Shown here piece after piece: positions 26,464 through 34,826 of a stretch of 64,000 nt of DNA. A model generated the notes under the pieces. The model was not told the origin of the DNA. It made no database searches and saw only the letters and a list, made by a program, of their open reading frames with translations. A program made the position numbers and the translations under genes. Positions within the stretch are counted from its first letter, which is position 1. Every line of letters begins with the position of its first letter. Location: assembly GCF_001028705.1 (NCBI RefSeq), contig NZ_CP011770.1, positions 995,501 to 1,059,500 of the forward strand, given 5' to 3'. The DNA is from Croceicoccus naphthovorans (GTDB taxonomy: Bacteria > Pseudomonadota > Alphaproteobacteria > Sphingomonadales > Sphingomonadaceae).

Positions 26464-26736
26464 CTACGGATCGGGCTGCGGGGCGTCGGACAAGACGGCG
26501 CTGCGCAGCTTTTCGACCACTTTGGCCAGCTGGCGTTCGTATTCGACCAGCCCGCCGTATTTTCCCAAGGTAGCAATCGAAACCTCGGTCATCAGGTCGG
26601 CGTGGCGAAAGGCATCGGCGACGATGGCCCGTCCGTCCGGTCCGCTCTTGTTGATGGCATTCAGCAATCCGGCCAGCACGATCTGCGTCGCCATTGCCTC
26701 TGAAGCCAGCTTGCCGATCTCTGTCTCGACGTCCAT
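26464..26736 (-). CDS. Small hypothetical helical protein
   Basis: This 90-aa protein begins MDVETEIGKLASEAM and is mostly amphipathic helix, with no signal peptide, membrane segment or Cys. I do not recognise a named family. The frame extends 75 bp further upstream, but the ATG at 26736 gives a more plausible N-terminus. It is convergent with the SDR gene (1-bp gap) and divergent from aas. Coding is supported by composition and by the clean fit between neighbours. Confidence 0.65.
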   Translation of the reverse strand: MDVETEIGKLASEAMATQIVLAGLLNAINKSGPDGRAIVADAFRHADLMTEVSIATLGKYGGLVEYERQLAKVVEKLRSAVLSDAPQPDP

Positions 26737-26915
26737 CGTTTGCGATTCCCTGTCCAGATGCTTCGCCCCAGCCTGACGCATGGCGGGGCCGCTCGTCCAG
26801 AAGGTGTGCACCGGGCCTGCGGATAAGCCGCGCTGTCGACAAAAATTAACCCCGCTGCTGCTAGCGCGCGGGCGGCGCGGCGATTAGCTTGCGCCCTGAT
26901 CCACAGGGGAAATTC

Positions 26916-29900
26916 ATGGCCGCGCCCGATCTGTCGTTGCTTTCCAAACGCCGTTTCGGGCCGATCTTTGCGGTCCAGTTCCTTGGCGCCTTCAACGACA
27001 ACCTGCTGAAATTCGCCCTGCTGTTCCTCGCCAGCTTCACGGTGTTTTCGGCAGAGCCGGGCAAGGCGGAGATGCTGGCGACGGTGTCCACCGGCCTCTT
27101 CATCCTGCCCTATTTCCTGTTCTCCGCACTGGCGGGGCAGTTGGCGGACGCGATGGACAAAGCGTGGCTGGTGCGCCGGATCAAACTGCTCGAAGTGGTG
27201 ATAATGGGGCTGGGCCTGCTCGGCTTCTGGCTTCAGTCGATCCCGGTGCTGCTTCTGGCGCTGTTCCTGTCCGGTCTGCAATCGACATTCTTCGGGCCGG
27301 TCAAATATTCGATCCTGCCGCAGCACCTGCACAGACAAGAAATCATGGGCGGCACCGGCCTGATCGAAGCAGGGACTTTCGTTGCGATCCTTGGCGGTCA
27401 ATTGCTCGCGGGGCTGATCGATCCGTGGCAGGGCGGGCTGGTTGCCCTCACGCTGGCGGGTGTCGGCTTCCTCGCCAGCTTTGCCGTGCCCAAGGCGCCG
27501 CCGGTGCATGAAGGGCACAGGATAGAACGTAACATCTGGCGTGGGACGATGCAGATCCTCTCCATCGCGCGGCACGGGCGCGGGGTCTGGCTTGCGATCC
27601 TTGGCATCAGCTGGTTCTTTGCCTGTGGGGCGGTGTTGGTGTCGCTGTTCGCGCCGCTGGTCAGCGGAACTCTTATGGCGCGGTCGGGCGTTGTCACGCT
27701 GTTTCTGATCGTGTTTTCGCTGTTCGTGGCCATCGGCTCTCTGGTTGTGAACCGGCTGCTGAAGGGAGAGGTTTCGGCCAAGTTCGTACCGTTCTCGGCC
27801 CTGCTGCTGGCGCTGGGCCTCATCGATCTGCACTTTTCGACCGGCGGGTTCGTGCCGCGTGTGGCCGACGCCACCATCGGGCTGTTTATCGACCATCCGG
27901 CCTCGACCCGCATCCTGATCGACCTTGCCGTCATCGCGTTGGCAGGGGGCATGTTTATCGTGCCGCTCTATGCGATCCTGCAGGTGCGATCGGATCCGGA
28001 AGAGCGGTCGCGCGTGATCGCGGCGAACAATATCGTCAACGCGGCGGTCACCGTGCTGCTGGTCGCGATCATGACCGGGATGCTGGCGGCGGGGGTGCGG
28101 GTGCCGGGACTGATCGGCGTTCTGGGCGTGATGACGCTGGGCGTTGCGGTCGTGTCAATCTGGCTGCTTCCCGAATACCTGTTCAAGCAGGTCGTTCGCT
28201 GGATGTTGAAGACGCTCTACCGCGTAGAGGTCACGGGGCTGGAGAACATGCCGCAACCGGGGGAGCGGGCGGTCGTGGTGGTCAACCACCTGTCATTCCT
28301 CGACGGCGTTCTGCTGGGCGCGTTCCTGCCGGGCAAGCCGACATTCGCCGTTCACACCGCCATCGCGCGCAACCTGTGGCTCAAACCGTTTTTCGCACTG
28401 TTCGAGATATTCCCGGTCGACCCCACGAACCCGATGTCGGCCAAGGCGATGGTGAAAGCCGTACGCGAAGGGCGGACACTGGTGATTTTTCCTGAGGGCC
28501 GCATCACCGTCACCGGCGCCTTGATGAAAGTGTTCGACGGCCCCGGCATGGTCGCGGACAAGGCGGATGCGCCAATCGTGCCGGTGCGGCTGGACGGGCC
28601 GCAATATTCGATGTTCAGCCGGATGAAGGGTAAGGTCCGCCGCCGCTGGTTCCCCAAGATCACCATCGATGTCCTGCCCCAGCGCCGCTTCGCCATCGAA
28701 GGAGAGTCGAGCGCGCGCGAGCGGCGCGCCATCGCCGGTCGCCGCCTGTATGACGAAATGAGCGGCATGATCTTCGACACGACCGAGATTGATCGCACGC
28801 TGTTCGCCGCCCTATGCGAGGCGCGCGAACTGCATGGCGGCAAGGCGCCGGTGGTCGAGGATGTGACGCGCAATGTGCTGAGCTACGACAGGCTACTGGC
28901 TGGCGCGGGATTGCTGGGCAAGCGGTTGGCCAAGGGCACCGCTCCGGGCGAAGCAGTCGGGCTGTTGCTGCCCAATATCAACGGTGTGGCGGCGGCGTTT
29001 TTCGCTTTGCAAGGGATTGGCCGGGTTCCGGCGATGCTGAACTTCACGGTCGGCGCGGCGAACCTGAAGTCCGCTTGCGCCACGGCGAAAATCCGCACTG
29101 TCGTCACCGCCCGCGCTTTTGTCGAGCAGGCGAAGCTGGGCGACGCCGTCGCGGCGCTGGAAGGTGATGGTATAGAGGTTCGCTACCTTGAGGATATTGC
29201 CGCCACCATCGGCCCGGTCGAAAAGTTGTGGGCTGCACTGACGATAGAGCGCCTCGAGCGCCGCCACGCCAAGCTGCGCATCGCGGCGGACAGCCCTGCG
29301 GTCATCCTGTTCACCAGCGGATCGGAAGGCGCGCCCAAGGGCGTCGTGCTGACGCATCGCAACCTGCTGGCCAACTGCGCACAATTGTCGGCTCGGATCG
29401 ATTTCAATTCCAGTGATGTCGTGTTGAACGCGTTGCCCGTGTTCCATAGCTTCGGCCTGACCGGGGGCACGCTGTTGCCGGTGCTGAACGGGATCAAGAC
29501 GGTGCTCTATCCCAGCCCGCTGCATTACCGGATCGTGCCCGCGCTGGCCTATGACGCGAATGCGACGATCCTGTTCGGCACCGACACGTTCCTGTCGGGC
29601 TATGCACGTATGGCGCATGGATACGATTTCTATTCGATCCGCTATATTTTCGCCGGCGCCGAAAAGGTGCGGGACGAGACGCGGCGGACTTATGCCGAGA
29701 AGTTCGGACTGCGCATCCTAGAAGGCTATGGCGCGACGGAGGCTGCCCCGGTCATCGCGGTCAACACGCCGATGCACTTTCAGGCCGGATCGGTCGGGCG
29801 GCTCCTGCCGGGGATCGAAGCGAAGTTGGAAGCCGTGCCCGGCATCGACGAAGGCGGACGACTCTACATTCGCGGGCCGAACGTGATGGCGGGCTATTAC

Positions 29901-30311
29901 ATGGCCGATGCGCCGGGTACGTTGCAGCCACCCGTAGAAGGCTGGCACGACACTGGCGATATCGTCACCATCGACGATGCCGGGTTCGTCACCATACGGG
30001 GGCGCGCCAAGCGGTTCGCCAAGATTGGCGGCGAGATGGTGTCGCTACCCGCCGTGGAGGGCTATGCCGCCAAAGTCTGGCCCGACGCAGAGAGCGCCGT
30101 GGTGACCAAGCCTGATCCCAAGAAGGGCGAGCAACTGGTGCTGTTCACCACGGCAAGGGACGCCGAACCCAAGGCATTGCAGGAATGGGGGCGCGCCAAT
30201 GGTGTTACCGAACTGATGCTGCCGCGCGACATCCGGGTGGTCGAAGCGCTGCCTGTGTTGGGCACGGGCAAGATCGATTACGTTACGCTTGGGGCGATGG
30301 CCCAGGCGTGA
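26916..30311 (+). CDS. aas: LplT-Aas fusion: lysophospholipid flippase and acyltransferase/acyl-ACP synthetase
   Basis: This 1131-aa membrane protein joins three modules. Residues ~1-425 are an MFS transporter of the LplT type (12 helices, FLGAFNDNLLKFALLF). Residues ~430-620 are a PlsC acyltransferase with the HX4D motif NHLSFLD near 457-463 and FPEGRITVTG. Residues ~640-1131 are an AMP-binding synthetase with FTSGSEGAPKG near 800 and GYGATEAAPV. In E. coli LplT and Aas are separate proteins that flip lyso-PE inward and re-acylate it; here they are one chain. AGGGGAAA 6 bp upstream supports ATG 26916. It acts in inner-membrane phospholipid repair. Confidence 0.92.
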   Translation: MAAPDLSLLSKRRFGPIFAVQFLGAFNDNLLKFALLFLASFTVFSAEPGKAEMLATVSTGLFILPYFLFSALAGQLADAMDKAWLVRRIKLLEVVIMGLGLLGFWLQSIPVLLLALFLSGLQSTFFGPVKYSILPQHLHRQEIMGGTGLIEAGTFVAILGGQLLAGLIDPWQGGLVALTLAGVGFLASFAVPKAPPVHEGHRIERNIWRGTMQILSIARHGRGVWLAILGISWFFACGAVLVSLFAPLVSGTLMARSGVVTLFLIVFSLFVAIGSLVVNRLLKGEVSAKFVPFSALLLALGLIDLHFSTGGFVPRVADATIGLFIDHPASTRILIDLAVIALAGGMFIVPLYAILQVRSDPEERSRVIAANNIVNAAVTVLLVAIMTGMLAAGVRVPGLIGVLGVMTLGVAVVSIWLLPEYLFKQVVRWMLKTLYRVEVTGLENMPQPGERAVVVVNHLSFLDGVLLGAFLPGKPTFAVHTAIARNLWLKPFFALFEIFPVDPTNPMSAKAMVKAVREGRTLVIFPEGRITVTGALMKVFDGPGMVADKADAPIVPVRLDGPQYSMFSRMKGKVRRRWFPKITIDVLPQRRFAIEGESSARERRAIAGRRLYDEMSGMIFDTTEIDRTLFAALCEARELHGGKAPVVEDVTRNVLSYDRLLAGAGLLGKRLAKGTAPGEAVGLLLPNINGVAAAFFALQGIGRVPAMLNFTVGAANLKSACATAKIRTVVTARAFVEQAKLGDAVAALEGDGIEVRYLEDIAATIGPVEKLWAALTIERLERRHAKLRIAADSPAVILFTSGSEGAPKGVVLTHRNLLANCAQLSARIDFNSSDVVLNALPVFHSFGLTGGTLLPVLNGIKTVLYPSPLHYRIVPALAYDANATILFGTDTFLSGYARMAHGYDFYSIRYIFAGAEKVRDETRRTYAEKFGLRILEGYGATEAAPVIAVNTPMHFQAGSVGRLLPGIEAKLEAVPGIDEGGRLYIRGPNVMAGYYMADAPGTLQPPVEGWHDTGDIVTIDDAGFVTIRGRAKRFAKIGGEMVSLPAVEGYAAKVWPDAESAVVTKPDPKKGEQLVLFTTARDAEPKALQEWGRANGVTELMLPRDIRVVEALPVLGTGKIDYVTLGAMAQA

Positions 30312-30336
30312 TGGAGAGAAGTGTAGGCTGATCAAA

Positions 30337-30373
30337 CGGAAAAGGCCGCTGGCACCGAAATGCCGAGCGGCCT
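30337..30373 (-). terminator. Intrinsic terminator, minus strand
   Basis: The arms AGGCCGCTGGCA (30343-30354) and TGCCGAGCGGCCT (30361-30373) form a long GC-rich hairpin with one unpaired G. On the minus strand it is followed by TTTTCCGTTT, making a good terminator for the small gene at 30423-30572. The plus-strand tail is C-rich, so it is weaker for aas. Confidence 0.65.
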
Positions 30374-30422
30374 CTCCCCTTGATAGGTTGGCGCGAGGCA
30401 CTGCACCTCTTCGCCGATACGC

Positions 30423-30572
30423 TCAGATCCCGCGGATCAGGCGTTCCCAAAAGCTGGGCGGGTCCATCGGCTGCAGCGCGCCGAACTTGTGATAGCGCTG
30501 CGAAGCATCGGAAAACGGACGGGGCAGGGTCCACCGGTCGGGCGAACTGCTGCGATAGCTGGGCGTGAACAT
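30423..30572 (-). CDS. 49-aa hypothetical protein
   Basis: The open frame encodes 49 residues beginning MFTPSYRSSSPDRW and ending FWERLIRGI, rich in Arg, Ser, Pro and aromatics, with no membrane segment. GAGGTA lies about 9 bp before the ATG, and a strong hairpin with a T tail follows the stop, so it has the parts of a complete small transcription unit. The motif RWxLPRPFSDASQRYHKFGALQP reads like conserved protein rather than noise. I do not recognise a family. It lies between aas and tRNA-Arg. Confidence 0.55.
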   Translation of the reverse strand: MFTPSYRSSSPDRWTLPRPFSDASQRYHKFGALQPMDPPSFWERLIRGI

Positions 30573-30682
30573 ATCGGGTACCTCATGCAATCGTTACTTG
30601 TTCGTTAAATTCGTGACTGCGTGAAAAGTTTCCGAAGGTCGACTGCATTAACCACGCCGAATCGTGCCCTATGGGCTGACGA

Positions 30683-30711
30683 ATCGCAAAAACGCCCGGT
30701 TGACAGGGCGC
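30683..30711 (-). terminator. Probable terminator downstream of tRNA-Arg
   Basis: On the minus strand, GCGCCC, a short loop and GGGCGT are followed by TTTTGCG. The hairpin lies about 105 bp after the tRNA 3' end and is the only terminator-like structure there. The T run is short, hence moderate confidence. Confidence 0.4.
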
Positions 30712-30815
30712 TACACTGGTTAATCCAACAGTGAAAAATTTTTGCGATAGGGGGCGATTCGCGGGCAGAAAGCGCTGCGATTAACCTTAACGACGACGCA
30801 CAAAGCGGTTTGAAA

Positions 30816-30892
30816 TGGCGCGCCCTGCAGGAGTCGAACCTGCGGCCTCAGGATTAGAAGTCCCGTGCTCTATCCAGCTGAGCTAAGGGCGC
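30816..30892 (-). tRNA. tRNA-Arg (anticodon UCU)
   Basis: The 77-nt cloverleaf is complete on the minus strand: acceptor stem GCGCCCT pairs with AGGGCGC, the D arm is AGCTCAGCTGGATAGAGC, the anticodon loop is CTTCTAA with anticodon TCT, and the T arm is GCAGGTTCGACTCCTGC. The discriminator G is followed by an encoded CCA at the 3' end. It reads AGA (and AGG by wobble), rare codons in GC-rich genomes. I did not see an attachment-site duplication or integrase nearby. Confidence 0.95.
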
Positions 30893-30949
30893 GTGGCCAT
30901 GCGCATAGCGTGCTTTTCCCAAGGCGCAAATCGCGATAGGCCCTGCCGT

Positions 30950-31711
30950 GTGGATACGAACGCAGAACCAGCCGCCGCCGACCGGCCCCGCCGCGTAGAG
31001 GGCAAGGCCGCTGGCCATCGCCAGTTCCGGTATTTCGATTACGTGATGGCGGCCTTCGTCACGATCCTGTTGCTGTCCAACGTGATCGGCGCGGGCAAGC
31101 GAGCGGTGATCGACTTGCCGGTGCTGGGGTTATGGCCGTTTGGCGCAGGCGTGCTGTTTTTCCCGGTATCCTACGTCATCGGCGATGTTCTGACAGAGGT
31201 TTACGGCTATGCCCACGCGCGCCGGTGCATCTGGGCAGGCTTTGCCGCGATGCTGTTCATGGTGGTCATGGCATGGGTCGTCGTTGCCCTGCCGCCCGAT
31301 GCGGGTTGGACCGGGCAGGCGGCCTATGAACAGGTTTTTGGGCAGGTGCCGCGCATCGTTTTCGCCTCGATCGCGGCGTTCTGGGCGGGCGAGTTCGTCA
31401 ATTCCTATGTCCTCGCCCGGATGAAGATTTGGACCAAGGGCAAGGCCCTGTGGAGCCGCACCATCGGATCGACCGTGGTGGGGCAGGGCGTGGATAGCGC
31501 GCTGTTCTACCCGCTAGCATTTCTGGGCGTGGCGGGCTGGGCGACCGAGCAGGTGCTGTGGGTCGCCCTGACGCAATGGGTGTTGAAGGTTACGTGGGAG
31601 GCGGTGTTGACGCCCGTGACCTATCTGGTCGTCGGCTGGTTGAAGCGGCGCGAAGGCGTCGATGTCTATGACACCGACACCGACTTCTCGCCATTCGCCA
31701 AGGCCGACTGA
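30950..31711 (+). CDS. yhhQ: Queuosine precursor transporter (YhhQ/VUT family)
   Basis: This inner-membrane protein (253 aa from the chosen start) belongs to the DUF165/VUT family that imports queuosine precursors (preQ0/preQ1) for tRNA modification. Six hydrophobic segments are visible, with family motifs FPVSYVIGDVLTEVYGYAHAR, FWAGEFVNSYVLARMK and GSTVVGQGVDSALFYPLAF. The start is uncertain: GTG 30950 avoids the neighbouring tRNA, while ATG 30899 would add 17 residues lacking similarity. The charged N-terminus and acidic C-terminus (VDVYDTDTDF) are cytoplasmic. Confidence 0.88.
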   Translation: MDTNAEPAAADRPRRVEGKAAGHRQFRYFDYVMAAFVTILLLSNVIGAGKRAVIDLPVLGLWPFGAGVLFFPVSYVIGDVLTEVYGYAHARRCIWAGFAAMLFMVVMAWVVVALPPDAGWTGQAAYEQVFGQVPRIVFASIAAFWAGEFVNSYVLARMKIWTKGKALWSRTIGSTVVGQGVDSALFYPLAFLGVAGWATEQVLWVALTQWVLKVTWEAVLTPVTYLVVGWLKRREGVDVYDTDTDFSPFAKAD

Positions 31712-31759
31712 CGGGGCTGGCCGACTGACCGGCTTGGCCGACTGGGTGGATCAGTCGGC
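31702..31759. repeat. 17-bp tandem repeats and hairpin at yhhQ-pspC junction
   Basis: The 17-bp unit GGCCGACTGAcSGGSYT occurs at 31702-31718 and 31719-31735, and a diverged third copy starts at 31736. The first copy includes the yhhQ stop codon. The third copy forms a hairpin, GCCGACTG (31737-31744) with CAGTCGGC (31752-31759), that reaches over the pspC stop and may act as a shared, T-poor transcription end. Confidence 0.7.
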
Positions 31760-31957
31760 GATCAGTCCGATCAGCAGGTAGACCAGGATCAGCGACCCGG
31801 CACCGGCCAGTGTCCCGACGACCCACAGGATGCGGACGAGCGTGGCGTCTATGCCGAAATAATCGGCGATACCGGCGCACACGCCCATCAACTTGCCGTC
31901 CCTTTTGTTCAGGTGGAACTTGGCGGGGCTGCGGTTGGGATCGGTCACGCGGTTCAC
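31751..31957 (-). CDS. PspC-domain membrane protein
   Basis: This 68-aa protein is almost entirely one PspC domain: KFHLNKRDGKLMGVCAGIADYFGIDATLVRILWVVGTL, followed by a hydrophobic helix ending in LLIGLIAD. PspC-type proteins sit in the inner membrane and are linked to envelope-stress responses; short forms are common and usually uncharacterised. The GTG start overlaps the stop of the preceding small gene as GTGA, so the two are translationally coupled. No pspA or pspF is nearby. Confidence 0.88.
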   Translation of the reverse strand: MNRVTDPNRSPAKFHLNKRDGKLMGVCAGIADYFGIDATLVRILWVVGTLAGAGSLILVYLLIGLIAD

Positions 31958-32094
31958 GCGACGTACTCGGACGCGACAACCGGCGGGGCCGCGAAATCGA
32001 CCGGCGACACGGTGGCCGAGATGGTGAAGATCGACAGCGCGAGCGCGGCGAAGGCGGCGGTCGGGTTGGGCATGATGTTCTTGAAGCTTTGCAT
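31954..32094 (-). CDS. 46-aa small membrane or exported protein coupled to PspC
   Basis: The frame encodes 46 residues, MQSFKNIMPNPTAAFAALAL followed by SIFTISATVSPVDFAAPPVV. One hydrophobic segment (residues ~12-29) could be a single membrane helix or an uncleaved signal. AGGGGAAATACA before the ATG gives a good ribosome site with 8-bp spacing, and the stop overlaps the PspC start as GTGA. These features make it a real gene despite its size. The family is not known to me; the context suggests a partner of the PspC protein. Confidence 0.68.
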   Translation of the reverse strand: MQSFKNIMPNPTAAFAALALSIFTISATVSPVDFAAPPVVASEYVA

Positions 32095-32325
32095 TGTATT
32101 TCCCCTAATCAGTGTTTCAGCGGCGGTTCATTCCGCCATGCCAAACCGAATGCAGATACCGTGCCAGTTTTGAAAATCGCGTTATTTCAGCGGGATATAT
32201 TCAATGGGCTAACATGCCCGGATTGCTGCATCCGATGAAGTGGGGAAATTTCCCAATTGTTGGGATCGGCATTTCGCCAACCTTTTCCCTTGGCGCGGAG
32301 CGGGTGCGATCCTAACGCCTTGACC

Positions 32326-33408
32326 ATGTCGCTAGACCGCATCCGACTGGCCGATTTCCGCAATCATGTCGCGACGCGTCTGGAAGGGACGGCGCGGTTC
32401 AACCTGCTGATCGGCCCGAACGGAGCGGGCAAGACCAACGTGCTGGAAGCGCTGTCGCTGCTGGCCCCGGGCAGAGGCCTGCGCCGCGCGCAATTGGGCG
32501 ACATGGCCCGCGAAGGCGCGCATGGTGGCTTTGCCATCGGGGCCGATCTGATCAGCGGAATCTCGCCGGTGCGCATCGGCACGGCGGTTCGGCCCGATGC
32601 GCCGGGGCGGCGGCAGGTGCAGGCCAGCGGTGCGCCACTGCCTGCGGCGCGGCTGGCCGAGTGGCTGTCGATGAGCTGGCTGACGCCCGCGATGGACCGC
32701 CTCTTCGCCGATAGTGCCAGCGCGCGGCGGCGCTTTCTGGATCGCATGGTGCTGGGGATCGATCCCGGTCATGCGGCGAATTCTGCGATCTATGACAAGG
32801 CTTTGCGCGAACGTAACCGGTTGATGGGTGCGGACGAGCGGCCCGATCCGCGATGGCTAGACGCGCTGGAACGCGAGATGGCGGACGCGGGTGCAAAGAT
32901 CGCGAAGGCGCGGGCTGAAACCGTGGCGGCGCTGGATGCGCATATCGCTGCGCTGCCAGATGCGCCGTTCGCGCGCCCGAAGCTGGCGGTCGACCCGGCG
33001 GCCCCGGCGGATGCCGAGGCTTTGGCGGAGATATGGCGCAAGGGGCGCGGGGCGGACCGGGGCGCGGGGCGTACCCTGGTTGGGCCGCATCGCGATGACC
33101 TTGCCGTCGTTATGGCCGGATCGGGGCGTGCGGCGGCGGAATGCTCGACCGGTGAGCAGAAGGCGATGCTGATCGCGATAACGCTGGCCCATGCGGCTCT
33201 GTCGGCCGGAGCGCGGCCCTTGGTGCTGTTACTTGATGAAGTGGCCGCACATCTCGACCCGGATCGCCGCGCGGTACTTTACGAGCGGCTGGCCGCCAGC
33301 GGCGCGCAAGTCTGGATGACGGGGACCGAGACCGAACCCTTTGCCAGCCTGCCGGAACGCCCCGCTGTCTGGCACCTGTCCGGCGGCGCGGCGGAGCGGC
33401 TGCCCTAG
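32326..33408 (+). CDS. recF: DNA replication/repair protein RecF
   Basis: This 360-aa SMC-like ATPase binds gapped DNA and, with RecO and RecR, loads RecA at stalled replication forks. It starts MSLDRIRLADFRNH, has Walker A GPNGAGKT near residues 31-38 (FNLLIGPNGAGKTNVLEALS), the signature STGEQKAMLIAI and Walker B PLVLLLDEVAAHLDP. The usual partners dnaA, dnaN and gyrB are not adjacent, which is common in alphaproteobacteria. ATG 32326 fits the family N-terminus; the frame extends upstream without homology. Its stop shares CTAG with the convergent esterase gene. Confidence 0.94.
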   Translation: MSLDRIRLADFRNHVATRLEGTARFNLLIGPNGAGKTNVLEALSLLAPGRGLRRAQLGDMAREGAHGGFAIGADLISGISPVRIGTAVRPDAPGRRQVQASGAPLPAARLAEWLSMSWLTPAMDRLFADSASARRRFLDRMVLGIDPGHAANSAIYDKALRERNRLMGADERPDPRWLDALEREMADAGAKIAKARAETVAALDAHIAALPDAPFARPKLAVDPAAPADAEALAEIWRKGRGADRGAGRTLVGPHRDDLAVVMAGSGRAAAECSTGEQKAMLIAITLAHAALSAGARPLVLLLDEVAAHLDPDRRAVLYERLAASGAQVWMTGTETEPFASLPERPAVWHLSGGAAERLP

Positions 33409-34070
33409 TCTATCGCGTCTTCCACGACGTCGACCGTTTCCTCGACCATCGCCTTCACGCCGTCTTCGGTCGGGTGGACCTGATCACGCTGAACCAGCGA
33501 CCGGTCGAAGATCAGCGGCTCGATGAAAAACGGCACGACAGTTGCGTCGTATTTCTCGGCAAGGTCGGGATAGATGCTTTCGAACCTGGTCGCATAGTCT
33601 CGGCCCAAGTTCGGGGCGGCCTTCATCTCGTAGAGCAGCACCTCGATCCCGCGCCGGTCCATCTCGGCCAATATCGCGTCGAGGTTCTGGCGGGCCTGAT
33701 CGGGCGACAAACCGCGCAGCATGTCGTTTGCGCCGAATTCGACCAGCGCATAGTCCGGCTGCACCGTCATCGAATCGAGCACGAAGGCCATTCGCTGCTT
33801 CCCCGCGCTGGTCGTATCGCCCGACACGCCCGCGTTCTGGATGCGCACGTTGAGGCCGCGCTGGCGCAGCGCCTGTTCCAGCTGTGCCGGATAGGCGGCG
33901 GACTGCGGCAGGTTATATCCCGCGAACAGGCTGTCGCCAAAGGCCAGCACGAAGGTCGGCTGACCCACCGGGCGATCGGGATCGGCGGTGCGGGCCTGGG
34001 ATGAACCGGAATCTTGCCCACAGGCAGAGAGCAGCAAGGCGGCGACCACGCCTGATACAAACTTCTTCAT
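33405..34070 (-). CDS. tesA: TesA-like SGNH arylesterase/thioesterase lipoprotein
   Basis: This 221-aa exported hydrolase starts with a signal ending in lipobox LSAC (Cys17). The SGNH blocks are all visible: FGDSLFAG with the nucleophile Ser47, Gly in NAGVSGDTT near 81, GAND at 113-116 and the DxxH pair Asp196/His199 in DQVHPTEDG. Similar enzymes act as acyl-CoA thioesterase, lysophospholipase and arylesterase in the periplasm. It is divergent from ybbA-ybbP across 48 bp, the same neighbourhood as in E. coli. Being a likely lipoprotein is the main difference from E. coli TesA. Confidence 0.9.
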   Translation of the reverse strand: MKKFVSGVVAALLLSACGQDSGSSQARTADPDRPVGQPTFVLAFGDSLFAGYNLPQSAAYPAQLEQALRQRGLNVRIQNAGVSGDTTSAGKQRMAFVLDSMTVQPDYALVEFGANDMLRGLSPDQARQNLDAILAEMDRRGIEVLLYEMKAAPNLGRDYATRFESIYPDLAEKYDATVVPFFIEPLIFDRSLVQRDQVHPTEDGVKAMVEETVDVVEDAID

Positions 34071-34118
34071 ACCGTCACCCTTGCAGTTGCCGGGCGTAAT
34101 GGCAATCTTGGCCCTTCC

Positions 34119-34826
34119 ATGCCGAGTACTTTTCCCAGCGAAACCCCGCCCGCAATCGCCGCCAATGGCCTGACGCTTTCCTTGGGCGGACCGGGGGCGG
34201 AAGTGCCGATCCTGCGCGGCGTCGATCTTTCGGTTCCGGCGGGCCAGACCGTTGCCCTGCTGGGCGCATCTGGTTCGGGCAAGAGCTCGCTTATGGCGGT
34301 GCTCTCTGGCCTTGAGCGCGGCACCGGCGGCAGCCTCGACGTAGCTGGACAGGACTTTACCGGATTGTCGGAGGATGCGCTGGCCCGCGCGCGGCGCGGA
34401 CGTATCGGCATCGTGTTGCAGGCGTTTCACCTGCTGCCGACGATGACCGCGCTGGAAAACGTCGCCACGCCGATGGAACTGGCCGGGATGGACGGCGCGA
34501 TGGAGCGGGCGGAGGCGGAACTGGCTGCCGTGGGCCTTGGCCATCGTATCGGCCACTATCCGACGCAGCTTTCGGGCGGAGAGCAGCAGCGTGTGGCCAT
34601 CGCCCGCGCGCTTGCGCCGCGCCCGCCCTTGCTCTTCGCGGACGAGCCGACGGGCAATCTCGATTCCGAAACGGGTGATGCGATCATCGACCTGCTCTTT
34701 GCGCGCCGGGCCGAAACCGGGGCGACGCTGTTCTTGATCACCCACGATCCGACGCTGGCCGAAAAGTGCGAGCGTGTGCTGGAAATGCATGACGGGCGCA
34801 TCGTGTCCGACACCGTGCGCGCATGA
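34119..34826 (+). CDS. ybbA: ABC transporter ATPase (YbbA, LolD-like)
   Basis: This 235-aa ATPase has Walker [11 protein letters not shown]-loop in [17 protein letters not shown], signature [16 protein letters not shown], Walker [16 protein letters not shown] and a switch His in LITHDPTLA, i.e. the MacB/LolD subclass that drives FtsX-like mechanotransmission pumps rather than solute transport. It overlaps ybbP by 4 bp (ATGA) and the pair should form the transporter next to tesA. Confidence 0.92.
   Translation: MPSTFPSETPPAIAANGLTLSLGGPGAEVPILRGVDLSVPAGQTVALLGASGSGKSSLMAVLSGLERGTGGSLDVAGQDFTGLSEDALARARRGRIGIVLQAFHLLPTMTALENVATPMELAGMDGAMERAEAELAAVGLGHRIGHYPTQLSGGEQQRVAIARALAPRPPLLFADEPTGNLDSETGDAIIDLLFARRAETGATLFLITHDPTLAEKCERVLEMHDGRIVSDTVRA

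Noticed and set aside
30816..30892. tRNA-Arg as an integration site
   Set aside because: No integrase gene or duplicated 3' tRNA end was seen in the window.
31913..32173. 86-codon plus-strand frame over the 46-aa gene
   Set aside because: The minus-strand alternative has a good ribosome site and coupled stop/start with pspC; this one has neither.
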